This document shows positions 16,731 to 24,503 of a DNA stretch of 40,401 bases, one piece after another (positions within the stretch are counted from its first letter, which is position 1; each line of letters begins with the position of its first letter). Source of the stretch: CAYPLH01 sp964411505. GTDB taxonomy: Bacteria; Bacillota; Clostridia; CAYPLH01; DUMO01. Location of the stretch: assembly GCA_964411505.1 (NCBI GenBank), contig CAYPLH010000035.1, forward strand, positions 1 to 40,401, read 5' to 3'. Made by a program: the position numbers and the translations under genes. The notes beneath the pieces were generated by a model that was not told where the DNA came from, did no database searches, and saw only the letters and a list, made by a program, of their open reading frames with translations.

Positions 16731-16943
16731 AGAGATATAACTTTCGCAATAACGGAAACTTCGCTTCATTTGCAAGAGCTGTATAGTTCAGTTCGGGCAA
16801 GCCGAAACTCGCAAAAATGCGTTTTGAAATGTTACTTTGTTGCATTTTTGCTCAAACAGTCGGCTTGCTTTTCCTCACTCTGACTATACATCTCTAAGCT
16901 GCATTTCGCTAATGTTTCCTAACATTGCGAAAGTTATATCTCT
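16731..16943. repeat. inverted-repeat element (family 1), complete copy
   Basis: AGAGATATAACTTTCGCAAT (16731-16750) and its exact reverse complement (16924-16943) form 20-bp ends. The arms continue with imperfect pairing for about 100 bases each, with shared blocks such as GGAAAC, GTATAG and CAAGCCGA. No open reading frame. Partial copies lie at 18923, 34611, 36830 and 40332. MITE-like or a long structured intergenic repeat. The whole 464-base gap between walK and the secreted-protein gene is this element, its flanking repeats and about 170 bases of AT-rich DNA. Confidence 0.85.
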
Positions 16944-16969
16944 TCAACTATCTATGAACTGTAACCATA

Positions 16970-16993
16970 AAACAACCAGCCTTTGGAGCCTCT
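16970..16993. repeat. 24-bp direct repeat, copy 2
   Basis: Exact copy of 16701-16724. It lies immediately after the walK coding sequence (minus strand), so this copy is probably the original and copy 1 the duplicate on the far side of the element. Confidence 0.85.
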
Positions 16994-18822
16994 CAGATTT
17001 CCGATTCACACGCTTCAACAGGCAAAGTTATTGTCACCTCAGTGCCTTTACTTTCGTCACTCTTAATTGAAACATGGCCGCCATGCAATTCCACAATATC
17101 CTTAACAATTGAAAGCCCCAGACCCGTACCGCCCATCTCTCTAGAGCGGGCTTTATCTACCCGATAGAATCTTTCAAAAATTCTATAAATGTCCTCCTCC
17201 GGTATGCCTATCCCTGTATCCGCCACTTTAATATATACATCGCTGTATACCTTACCCACATATACAGTTATTTTCCCGTTTTCAGGAGTATAGTTTATAG
17301 AATTACTTAATACATTCAGTACAACCTGCTCAATTCTATCTCTGTCTGCAACAATTTTGGGAATATCACCTATTAAAAAGCTCTCCAGTTTTTGCTTTTT
17401 ATCATCAGCGCTTAAGCTAACCTTCTCCACACAACCCTTAACAAGATCCACAACTGAAATCTTTGTTTTTGTGAGCTGCATCGACTTATTATCCATCCTA
17501 GATAATTGTAGTAGATCCTTAACTATCCTTGTCATTCTGTCAGCCTCAGAGTTAATTACCTCAAGAAACTTTTTCAAGGTTTCAGTGTCCTCTAGCGCAC
17601 CATCAAGGAGTGTTTCAGCATAACTCTTTATTGAAGTAAGAGGAGTTCGTAGTTCATGAGAAACATTCGCCACAAATTCTCTTCTGCTGTTTTCCAGATT
17701 TTGCTGCTCTGTCACATCCTGAAGAACTGTGATTATTCCTTCAGCATTTTTATTTTCATTAACAAACGGAACAAAGTATACCCTTATAAATGTATCTAAA
17801 AAACCAATACTTTGCTCTCTCATATTCATATTCCCCAGATATGTTATTTCCTCAAGGTTAATATTGAGCTTATACTTTTTGCTAAATTCACTAAAACAAA
17901 AGTCTTCTTCTTTGATATCCAGCATTCTTTTGGCAGCAGGGTTAATATGGATAACATCTCCATCCATATCAAAAGCAATAATGCCATCAGTCATATAGTT
18001 GAGTAATGTTTCAACCTTGTTTTTTTCACGTGATATTTCATTAAGTGTTCTTTTAAGTTCTTTTGCCATATGGTTGAATGTATTTGTAAGGGCACCTATT
18101 TCATCCTGTGACTTAACTTCTAGTACCTGATCAAAATCACCAGATGCAATTCTCTGCGCTCTGTGCATAAGTCTCACTATTGGGACTGTTATGGTTCGGG
18201 ACATTGCATACCCAACAGCAAGAGACGCTACTATGGCAATTATCAAACCATTTACTATTATACGATTAAACTCCAAAATTTGTTCTATAAATTCTTCCCT
18301 GTAATAACGAAAATAAAAGATATATGCTTCATCTTTAAGCTCAAGTTCCCTCACATAATCAAAAAATAGGCTGTCCCCATCACTATAAATAACTGCACTG
18401 TCCCCTATATCTGTTTCATCTGCAAGCACAGAAATGAAATTTTCTGACCTATACATTCCGCTTACAAGCTGATTATTTTCTTTTTCGGAAGAAACAATCT
18501 CACCGCTTCTAGCATCCTTTACTATCTCCTGTGTTTCCTTTTCCATTATGGTATAAGTCTTATATTTGTTAGTCAATAAAAAGTCATTTTTAGCAACATT
18601 ATTGTATTTCAGATCAAAAACAACACCTTGGATATCGGCATTTTTCCATTCAGTCATATGTCTTTTGAATCCATCATCAATTCCTATAACAAATTTTTTG
18701 TAATTAGATGTTTCTACAGACTTCACAAGAAACACCCAAATTACTATCATGAGCACCATCGATATAGAAACAAATATGAAAACCAGTCTCCACTGAAGAC
18801 TCCGCATGAAATTTTTAAGCAT
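16993..18822 (-). CDS. walK: sensor histidine kinase WalK (YycG)
   Basis: 609 residues in the classic WalK order: membrane helix (about 12-33), extracytoplasmic domain of about 140 residues, second helix (about 185-207), HAMP (IVRLMHRAQRIASGDF), PAS (about 265-375, FDMDGDVIHINPAA), HisKA with H389 in VSHELRTPLTS, and the ATPase with NVLSNSINYTPENG, DTGIGIPEED and GGTGLGLSIVKDIVELHGG. With WalR it controls autolysins and wall homeostasis. The ATG at 18822 has AAGGGG before it. A GTG seven codons upstream lacks a site. Unusually, walR is not adjacent but 3 kb upstream, so walK must have its own promoter or rely on long antisense-crossing transcription. Family 1 repeats flank it on both sides in opposite orientation. 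Confidence 0.95.
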   Translation of the reverse strand: MLKNFMRSLQWRLVFIFVSISMVLMIVIWVFLVKSVETSNYKKFVIGIDDGFKRHMTEWKNADIQGVVFDLKYNNVAKNDFLLTNKYKTYTIMEKETQEIVKDARSGEIVSSEKENNQLVSGMYRSENFISVLADETDIGDSAVIYSDGDSLFFDYVRELELKDEAYIFYFRYYREEFIEQILEFNRIIVNGLIIAIVASLAVGYAMSRTITVPIVRLMHRAQRIASGDFDQVLEVKSQDEIGALTNTFNHMAKELKRTLNEISREKNKVETLLNYMTDGIIAFDMDGDVIHINPAAKRMLDIKEEDFCFSEFSKKYKLNINLEEITYLGNMNMREQSIGFLDTFIRVYFVPFVNENKNAEGIITVLQDVTEQQNLENSRREFVANVSHELRTPLTSIKSYAETLLDGALEDTETLKKFLEVINSEADRMTRIVKDLLQLSRMDNKSMQLTKTKISVVDLVKGCVEKVSLSADDKKQKLESFLIGDIPKIVADRDRIEQVVLNVLSNSINYTPENGKITVYVGKVYSDVYIKVADTGIGIPEEDIYRIFERFYRVDKARSREMGGTGLGLSIVKDIVELHGGHVSIKSDESKGTEVTITLPVEACESEI

Positions 18823-18922
18823 AGCTACCCCTTGATTCTGCACTAATACTTAAATTATAGTAGTTATAATGCCAATTGTAAACAATATTATTTGCCCTAT
18901 AATTAATCTAGCAATCATTTAC

Positions 18923-18998
18923 TTACAGTTCACAGTTAGCTAAAGAGATAAACTTTCGCAATGTTAGGAAACATTAGCGAAATACAGCTTAGAGATGT
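18923..18998. repeat. partial copy of inverted-repeat family 1
   Basis: AGAGATAAACTTTCGCAAT at 18944 followed by GTTAGGAAACATTAGCGAAA matches the reverse complement of the right arm of the 16731-16943 element, including about 20 bases outside the end (TTACAGTTCA). It marks the left border of the cassette that separates walK from walR. It is in inverse orientation relative to the copy downstream of walK. Confidence 0.75.
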
Positions 18999-19183
18999 GA
19001 AATATTGCAAAATATTTGTCAGATGTTGACTAAAGTTGCCAATTGTAATAATATTATTATTATACAGAAAGTCACTTTATAACTTTCTGCAGCAAATAAG
19101 GCTTGCGATCAGCTTTCAGTGGAAGATTGGATAAGCATATTAGCATTTTTACAGCTAATATTGTTTAAACTTGTTAACTCCAC

Positions 19184-19214
<31 letters not shown>

Positions 19215-19221
19215 ATTACAT

Positions 19222-19289
<68 letters not shown>

Positions 19290-19303
19290 AAGGGGGCAAA
19301 AAA

Positions 19304-20026
19304 ATGAATGGCAACACTAGTTCCAGCGTTTTAAATACTGACGAACTGGACTTAAGGCAAATTTTAGACTTAATGATAAGCAAGATCTGGCTAATTTTAA
19401 TATTGCCTGTAGTTTTTAGTATTATTACCGGCCTAGTTAGCTATTACATTATCGAACCCGTTTACGAAACAAGCACAACTATTTATGTAAATGAAAAAAA
19501 GAATGGTGCGCCCATTGCCTATAGCGATCTTACCTTGAGTTCTCAACTAGTAAGTGACTACAGGGTACTTATCAAAAGCCGGAAGTTTACCGAAGTCGTA
19601 ATAAATGAGCTGGGACTTCAAGATATTTCTTCGTCTCGCCTTGCAGAAAAAATAACGGTAAATGCTGTAAGTGACACAAGGCTTATTGAGATAAAAGTAC
19701 AGGATACAAATCCATTGCTGGCAAGCAATATTGCAAACAAGCTTGCTGAAGTTTTTAAAGATAAAATTACAGACATAATTCAAATAGAGAACATTACAAT
19801 TATCGACAAGGCATTTGTCCCCCAAAGACCCATAAAGCCAAATCACAAACTAAATATAGCAATTGCTTTTTGTCTGGGAATTCTTACAGCAACAGGTGTT
19901 GTCCTTTTTTTAAATTACTTTGATGACAAAATCAGAACAGCTGAGGATGTTGAAAGACTCAATTTACCTCTACTCGGAACTGTTCCTGAGTATATTATGG
20001 AATGGGAGGTACAAGAAAGTGAATAA
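19304..20026 (+). CDS. chain-length determinant / tyrosine-kinase modulator (Wzz, CapA-like)
   Basis: 240 residues with two membrane helices: WLILILPVVFSIITGLVSYY (about 28-48) and LNIAIAFCLGILTATGVVLF (about 180-200). Between them lies the Wzz domain with YETSTTIYV and, before the second helix, the proline-rich VPQRPIKPNHK. This is the Gram-positive type in which the Wzz adaptor and the kinase are separate proteins. It controls polysaccharide chain length and activates the kinase encoded next. The ATG at 19304 is preceded by AAGGGGG. The last bases overlap the cpsD start. Tetranucleotide arrays directly upstream suggest on-off or graded control. Confidence 0.92.
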   Translation: MNGNTSSSVLNTDELDLRQILDLMISKIWLILILPVVFSIITGLVSYYIIEPVYETSTTIYVNEKKNGAPIAYSDLTLSSQLVSDYRVLIKSRKFTEVVINELGLQDISSSRLAEKITVNAVSDTRLIEIKVQDTNPLLASNIANKLAEVFKDKITDIIQIENITIIDKAFVPQRPIKPNHKLNIAIAFCLGILTATGVVLFLNYFDDKIRTAEDVERLNLPLLGTVPEYIMEWEVQESE

Positions 20027-20708
20027 GAAAAATTCTGAAATCAGCAGTCTTAGCTCATATGCGCCCAGCGTAGAGGAAGCCTACAGAACACTTAGAAGCA
20101 ATATACAGTTCTGCTGCTTTGACAAACGAGTAAAAACGCTTACAGTTACAAGCTGTACTCCTAATGAGGGAAAAACTACAACTGCCATAAATCTTGCTGT
20201 GTTTGGCGCTAAAGCAGGAAGCAATGTACTATTAGTTGACTGTGACCTAAGAAAGCCTGTCATTGCGAGGCGTTTGGGAATCAGAAACCCTCTTGGACTT
20301 ACCAATTTTATAACAGGGCATGCAACACTAGATAGAGTGGTGAATGAAACACATATCCCAAACCTCAGCATTATTTCCTGTGGTCCCATACCCCCAAATC
20401 CTGCAGAGATGCTGTCGTCCAAGATGTTCTCATCATTTTTAAGCAACATGAAGGAGTTTTATGATATAATAATTGCAGATACTCCGCCCCTTAGTGGAAT
20501 TATAGATGCAGCAATTATTGCCTCAAAAACCGATGGTACAGTTCTTGTTATAAGCTCGGGAGGCGTAGAGTATAAGCTTGCCAAACAGGTTATTACACAA
20601 TTGGAACACGCAAATGCAAATATCCTAGGTATAGCTCTTAACAAGGTTAAACGAAAATATTATGGGCGTTACTATCAATACTACTCCAATTATACCGAAC
20701 GCTTATAG
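20019..20708 (+). CDS. capsular polysaccharide tyrosine kinase (CpsD/YwqD-like BY-kinase)
   Basis: 229 residues. Walker A SCTPNEGKTTT with K52, Walker A' LLVDCDLRKP (71-80) and Walker B IIIADTPP (150-157) identify a bacterial tyrosine kinase. The C terminus KRKYYGRYYQYYSNYTERL holds seven tyrosines, the usual autophosphorylation cluster. With the Wzz-like activator it forms the membrane complex that regulates exopolysaccharide polymerisation and export. The GTG at 20019 has GGGAGG about 9 bases before it and overlaps the wzz end by 8 bases, so translation is coupled. No glycosyltransferases are beside it, so the polysaccharide genes must be elsewhere; a flippase lies 4 kb away. Confidence 0.94.
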   Translation: MNKKNSEISSLSSYAPSVEEAYRTLRSNIQFCCFDKRVKTLTVTSCTPNEGKTTTAINLAVFGAKAGSNVLLVDCDLRKPVIARRLGIRNPLGLTNFITGHATLDRVVNETHIPNLSIISCGPIPPNPAEMLSSKMFSSFLSNMKEFYDIIIADTPPLSGIIDAAIIASKTDGTVLVISSGGVEYKLAKQVITQLEHANANILGIALNKVKRKYYGRYYQYYSNYTERL

Positions 20709-20718
20709 CACAGCTAGA

Positions 20719-20751
20719 AGTATATTTCATGCTATTCGCATGAAATATACT
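20719..20751 (+). other. perfect 14-bp hairpin between cpsD and ywqE
   Basis: AGTATATTTCATGC pairs perfectly with GCATGAAATATACT around a five-base loop. There is no T-run. AAGGTTA and TAACCTT about 40-70 bases further can form a second hairpin near the ywqE ribosome binding site. Both may tune expression of the phosphatase. Confidence 0.6.
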
Positions 20752-20841
20752 GGTAAAACCAATTGTATGAATAATTACAACGCACCAAGGTTACATCCTT
20801 TTTTATAATATGATTATAACCTTTTATAGGGGTTGATGTAT

Positions 20842-21543
20842 GTGATAGATATTCATTGCCATATCATCCACGGCGTGGACGATGGTCCCTCAACAATAGA
20901 CCAATCTATTAGAATGGCATATAAGGCTTGTGAAAGTGGTATAAGAATTATTGTTGCAACTCCTCATTATAGAAATAACAAGGAATTTCTTGCAAAGGTG
21001 CATGAAAACCTGAATGAATTAAGAACAAGGATTTCAGATTTAGGCGTCAAAATACTCTATGGAGCAGAAGTTCGTATTGATCCATATCTGCCGAATATGA
21101 TTTCGCAAGACTCCGGACTTTTTATAGAAGGCTCCAATAGTATGCTGATTGAGCTTCCGTTTGACATATTTCCTATCTTCAGCGAGCAAACATTATACAA
21201 TATTCAGTTGCAGGGTGCTGATCCAATTATTGCACATCCTGAGAGAAATCTGTCTTTTCAGCATAACCGAAAAAATCTTCAGCAAATAATGCGGTGCAAT
21301 GTACCAATCCAGGTTAACGCAAAAAGCATCACAGGCGGCAACGGCAGAAGAGCAAAGCAGCTTTCAATCTTTCTTTTAAAAAATGATTTAATTGACTTTT
21401 TCGCATCCGACGCGCACTGCACCAGCGACTATGTTGAATATACAAAAGCTTATAAAATTGTATGTGGATATAAAGGCAAAGCTGTCTCCGATAGGCTCTT
21501 TGCCAAGAACGCTGAAACAATATTGGCGCATGCTCTTCAATAA
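20842..21543 (+). CDS. PHP-type protein-tyrosine phosphatase (CpsB/YwqE-like)
   Basis: 233 residues. The N terminus IDIHCHIIHGVDDGP carries the metal-binding His-x-His and the DDG motif of CpsB/YwqE phosphatases. Further ligands are in TPHYRN, YGAEVRID, IAHPERN and SDAHC. These manganese enzymes remove phosphate from the kinase encoded upstream, completing the phosphorylation cycle that controls capsule synthesis. The GTG at 20842 is 9 bases after AGGGG and gives the canonical N terminus; ATG 20836 and TTG 20833 are in frame but too close to the site. Last gene of the cassette, ending before a terminator in repeat family 3. Confidence 0.93.
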   Translation: MIDIHCHIIHGVDDGPSTIDQSIRMAYKACESGIRIIVATPHYRNNKEFLAKVHENLNELRTRISDLGVKILYGAEVRIDPYLPNMISQDSGLFIEGSNSMLIELPFDIFPIFSEQTLYNIQLQGADPIIAHPERNLSFQHNRKNLQQIMRCNVPIQVNAKSITGGNGRRAKQLSIFLLKNDLIDFFASDAHCTSDYVEYTKAYKIVCGYKGKAVSDRLFAKNAETILAHALQ

Positions 21544-21602
21544 AAGTATTACTAGCACTCTACAACAGTAATTCCATCTTTTTCAGCATTCTAGCGCCTT
21601 AC

Positions 21603-21755
21603 ATAAAAAAGTGGACTTCGCCACTTTTTTTCGCTAGGGAACCTTATGGTTCCCTTCGACGGATACTCCGCATCCTTGAGCACCCTCCTTAAAGCAACAA
21701 AGGGGCTTCCCTTTGCAATCCCCATTGTCTAGGAAAGTATACTTTCCTAGATAAT
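21603..21755. repeat. hairpin-rich intergenic repeat (family 3), copy A
   Basis: About 150 bases made almost wholly of short hairpins: AAAAAAGTGG/CCACTTTTTT, GGGAACC/GGTTCCC, GGATAC/GCATCC, AAAGGG/CCCTTT and a 24-base perfect palindrome centred on AAAGTATACTTT. A near-identical copy in reverse orientation is at 35043-35190. It fills the gap between ywqE and walR. Confidence 0.9.
21605..21631 (+). terminator. terminator of the exopolysaccharide cassette
   Basis: AAAAAAGTGG and CCACTTTTTT form a 10-bp stem with loop ACTTCG and a T-run. Being symmetrical, it can act in both directions. It is the first hairpin of the family 3 element. Confidence 0.75.
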
Positions 21756-21765
21756 AAATAACAAC

Positions 21766-21812
21766 AAGCGCTTCCTCAAGTTATTTCTTGCAGGACAATA
21801 TAAGAAGCGCTT
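21766..21812 (-). terminator. possible walR terminator
   Basis: AAGCGCTTC and GAAGCGCTT form a perfect 9-bp stem around a 29-base loop, about 50 bases beyond the walR stop. On the minus strand it is followed by GTTGTTATTTATT, only moderately T-rich. If active it would end walR transcription before the cassette. Confidence 0.4.
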
Positions 21813-21859
21813 ATTATGAAACTAGCGGGTATCATCCACATTATGCAATAGAGAAACGC

Positions 21860-22552
21860 TTATAACTTGTCAAAATAGTACCCTACACCTCGTTTTGTCA
21901 ACACATACTCTGGTTTTGCGGGCTCCCTTTCAAGCTTTTCACGAAGTCTTCTTATGGTAACATCAACAGTACGTACATCACCATAGTACTCATAACCCCA
22001 GACTTTTTCCAAAAGATTCTCCCTTGTAAAAACATAACCCGGCTGTTTTGCCAAAAACTTAACCAGTTCAAACTCTCTTAAAGTAAGCTCAATGGGTTCA
22101 CCATCGCGAGTTATCTGATACCTGTCAACTTCAATGCACAGATCCTTGCATTTTATGGTATTTTCATCAGATGGGGGAATGTTTTCAGTAACTGTTCTTC
22201 TTAAATTTGCTTTTATTCTGGCCATTAACTCTCTTGAGCTGAACGGCTTCGTAATATAGTCATCAGCTCCAAGCTCAAGACCTAATACCTTATCCACTTC
22301 TTCCTCTTTTGCAGTAAGCATTAAAATTGGAGTGCTCATTGTCTCTCTGATTTTTCTGCATACCGTAAATCCATCCATCTTTGGGAGCATAATATCTAGT
22401 AATACAAGGTCGGGATTTTCACTATGAGCCTTTTGAAGTGCCTCTTCGCCATCATAAGCTTCAATTGTATCAAAGCCTTCTTTTTTTAGGTTAAACTTTA
22501 GAATATCGACAATGTTTTTTTCATCATCCACAATAAGAATTTTTTCGTTCAA
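21860..22552 (-). CDS. walR: essential response regulator WalR (YycF)
   Basis: 230 residues, OmpR/PhoB family. The receiver contains D9 D10, the phosphoacceptor D53 in LLDIMLPKMDG, the conserved threonine in LMLTAKEEE and the lysine in YITKPFSSREL. The winged helix carries LTLREFELVKFLAKQPG, VWGYEYYGDVRTVDVTIRRL and the end LTKRGVGYYF, as in WalR. It controls autolysin and wall genes. The TTG at 22552 is chosen because GAGGTGG ends 6 bases before it; a GTG at 22567 overlaps that site. walK should follow directly but is displaced by the exopolysaccharide cassette. Confidence 0.95.
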   Translation of the reverse strand: MNEKILIVDDEKNIVDILKFNLKKEGFDTIEAYDGEEALQKAHSENPDLVLLDIMLPKMDGFTVCRKIRETMSTPILMLTAKEEEVDKVLGLELGADDYITKPFSSRELMARIKANLRRTVTENIPPSDENTIKCKDLCIEVDRYQITRDGEPIELTLREFELVKFLAKQPGYVFTRENLLEKVWGYEYYGDVRTVDVTIRRLREKLEREPAKPEYVLTKRGVGYYFDKL

Positions 22553-22830
22553 CGCAAACCACCTCACAAAAAATGATTATATAACAAGTGCTCCCAATCG
22601 ATTTTTACATATTGATTAATTCTTTATTACAATTATATCATTTATAACACAAATTTAAATAGCTACTTTCTGGTAAGGGCTTTTTTACTGCTATTTCTTA
22701 GTAAATTATCAAAAAATATACGTGTAGCCAAAGAAACTTGTCTTTATTGCAGTATAACATATGTTGTTCATAAAGCAATAGGTGGGAACTGTAACAGAAA
22801 CAGTTCACAGGGGTCTTAGCAAAACTGATA

Positions 22831-23020
22831 ATGAACAATCATCTCTAATACGGCTAATTACAGCAAAGCTTAGGAAAACTAAGTTTAAAATGCCTTAGAG
22901 TTTAGTAATGTCCGTGCTGTTTGAACGCAAGTGAGTTCACGGAATTACTTAACGAAAAGGCATTTTAAACTGTGTTTTCCTTGCTGAAGCTGTATAGCAG
23001 TGTTAGAGATGATTGTTCAT
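22831..23020. repeat. 190-bp inverted-repeat element (family 2)
   Basis: ATGAACAATCATCTCTAA (22831-22848) is the exact reverse complement of 23003-23020. An inner pair GTTTAAAATGCCTT (22883-22896) and AAGGCATTTTAAAC (22957-22970) also matches perfectly. No coding frame. MITE-like. It occupies the 610-base gap between walR and the carboxypeptidase gene; the remainder is AT-rich DNA where the walR and dac promoters must lie, but I find no clear consensus. Confidence 0.8.
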
Positions 23021-23162
23021 AGGATATAATACCCCCAAGTGAGCTGTAACGAAACTGAAAAATCCGTCTGAAATATATCCATTTTTCTCTTTATTTAGAG
23101 CTGGAAAACTGCTATACTTATAATCATAATATAAGTAATTTTTACATCATCGGAGGATTGAC

Positions 23163-24299
23163 ATGAAAAAAAACAAGCATTGTATTGTTATTTTACTAAT
23201 AATTATATTTGCTACAGCTTATTGCGGTCAAGCAATTGCTAGCTTTGACATCAGTGCGGAATCCGCTATTTTGATTGAAGCATCAACAGGGCAGGTAGTG
23301 TTCGAAAAAAACGCTGATACTCCTATGCCACCAGCAAGTATAACAAAATTGATGACACTGTTTATTGCACTTGATTCTTTGGAAAAAGGTGAGATCAAAT
23401 GGGATGATGAGGTTGTGGTTTCTGAGGACGCATGGCGTATGGATGGCTCACAAATGTTTCTTGCCATCGGTCAGAAAGTTTCTATTGGTGACCTTATAAC
23501 TGGTATTTCAGTAGTTTCTGCTAACGATGCTTGCATTTCAATTGCAGAACACCTATACGGAAGTGAGGGTGCATTTTCAGAAGCAATGAACAGAAAAGCG
23601 AAGGAACTGGGGCTTACCAACTCTCACTTTAACAATTCAAACGGTCTTCCTAGCGATAATCATTACATGAGTGCTCGTGACATAGCAATACTTGCTCAAC
23701 AGCTTATTGAATCACATCCACGAATCTTGGAACTAGAAACCATACGTGAGTTTACTTTTAATAATATTTTGCAGTATAATAGAAATCCTCTTTTAGGTGT
23801 TTATCCGGGAGCTGACGGACTAAAAACTGGTTGGACCGAGGAAGCAGGTTATTGCTTGGTCGGGACTGCGCTGCAAAACGAAATGCGAATGATATCAGTG
23901 GTGTTAAAAACTGAAAATGAAGAGGAAAGACTTAAATCATCCCGCGAACTTTTAAGTCATGGGTTTAGAAACTATGAGAAGGCAACAATAATGTGGGCAA
24001 ACAGTTTAATTGGAGAAAGACCTGTTAAAGACGGTAAACAATTGACAGTACCTATTATTGCGAAAGATAACATAATTGCCGTGATTCCTATTGGGAGCCG
24101 TGACGAAATAGAAAAAACACCTGAATACATAAAGGATCTTCAAGCACCCATTACTAAAGGTGATGTAATAGGAACACTAAAGCTATCGCTAAACGGCAAA
24201 TTACTTGGACAAACTGAGATTTTGGTCAATCAGGATGTTGATCGTGCAGGTTTTTTCGTTCGTCTTTTCCGCTGGATAGCTGGTTTGTTTGGAAGATGA
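23163..24299 (+). CDS. D-alanyl-D-alanine carboxypeptidase (S11, penicillin-binding protein)
   Basis: 378 residues, DacA/DacF type. The signal peptide runs to about residue 26 (AIA). The three active-site motifs are S59-ITK62, S119-AN121 and K221-TG. After the catalytic domain comes the C-terminal beta domain (about 285-360) and an amphipathic tail FFVRLFRWIAGLFGR that would hold the protein at the outer face of the membrane. It trims the terminal D-Ala from peptidoglycan stem peptides. GGAGG lies 5-6 bases before the ATG. It stands alone on the plus strand, divergent from walR, a wall regulator, and close to the wal genes. Confidence 0.94.
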   Translation: MKKNKHCIVILLIIIFATAYCGQAIASFDISAESAILIEASTGQVVFEKNADTPMPPASITKLMTLFIALDSLEKGEIKWDDEVVVSEDAWRMDGSQMFLAIGQKVSIGDLITGISVVSANDACISIAEHLYGSEGAFSEAMNRKAKELGLTNSHFNNSNGLPSDNHYMSARDIAILAQQLIESHPRILELETIREFTFNNILQYNRNPLLGVYPGADGLKTGWTEEAGYCLVGTALQNEMRMISVVLKTENEEERLKSSRELLSHGFRNYEKATIMWANSLIGERPVKDGKQLTVPIIAKDNIIAVIPIGSRDEIEKTPEYIKDLQAPITKGDVIGTLKLSLNGKLLGQTEILVNQDVDRAGFFVRLFRWIAGLFGR

Positions 24300-24309
24300 G
24301 CAGAGGGAT

Positions 24310-24437
24310 AGTTGGAAGGCTGAAAGGTTGAAGAAACTGGTTAGTTGGAAAGTTGGAAGGTTGGAAGGTTGGAAGGTTGGAAGGTTAGTAGGTTGGAAGG
24401 TTGGAGAAATTGGTTAGTTGGTCGGTTGCTAGCTGGT
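24310..24437. repeat. degenerate 8-bp tandem repeat (GTTGGAAG unit)
   Basis: Four perfect GTTGGAAG units (24352-24383) sit inside about 125 bases of decayed copies (GTTAGTTGGAA, GGTTAGTAGG and similar), starting directly after the carboxypeptidase stop. Strong G/T versus C/A strand bias. No coding frame. Confidence 0.85.
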
Positions 24438-24503
24438 TAGATGAAGTTCTCTTGACTGAAGTTATAGGTCACGAACTTTTAAATTCTCTGCTCATGCTAG
24501 CTG

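Noticed and set aside
16731..16943. Insertion sequence with a transposase
   Set aside because: No open frame of useful length inside the inverted repeats; at most a non-autonomous element.
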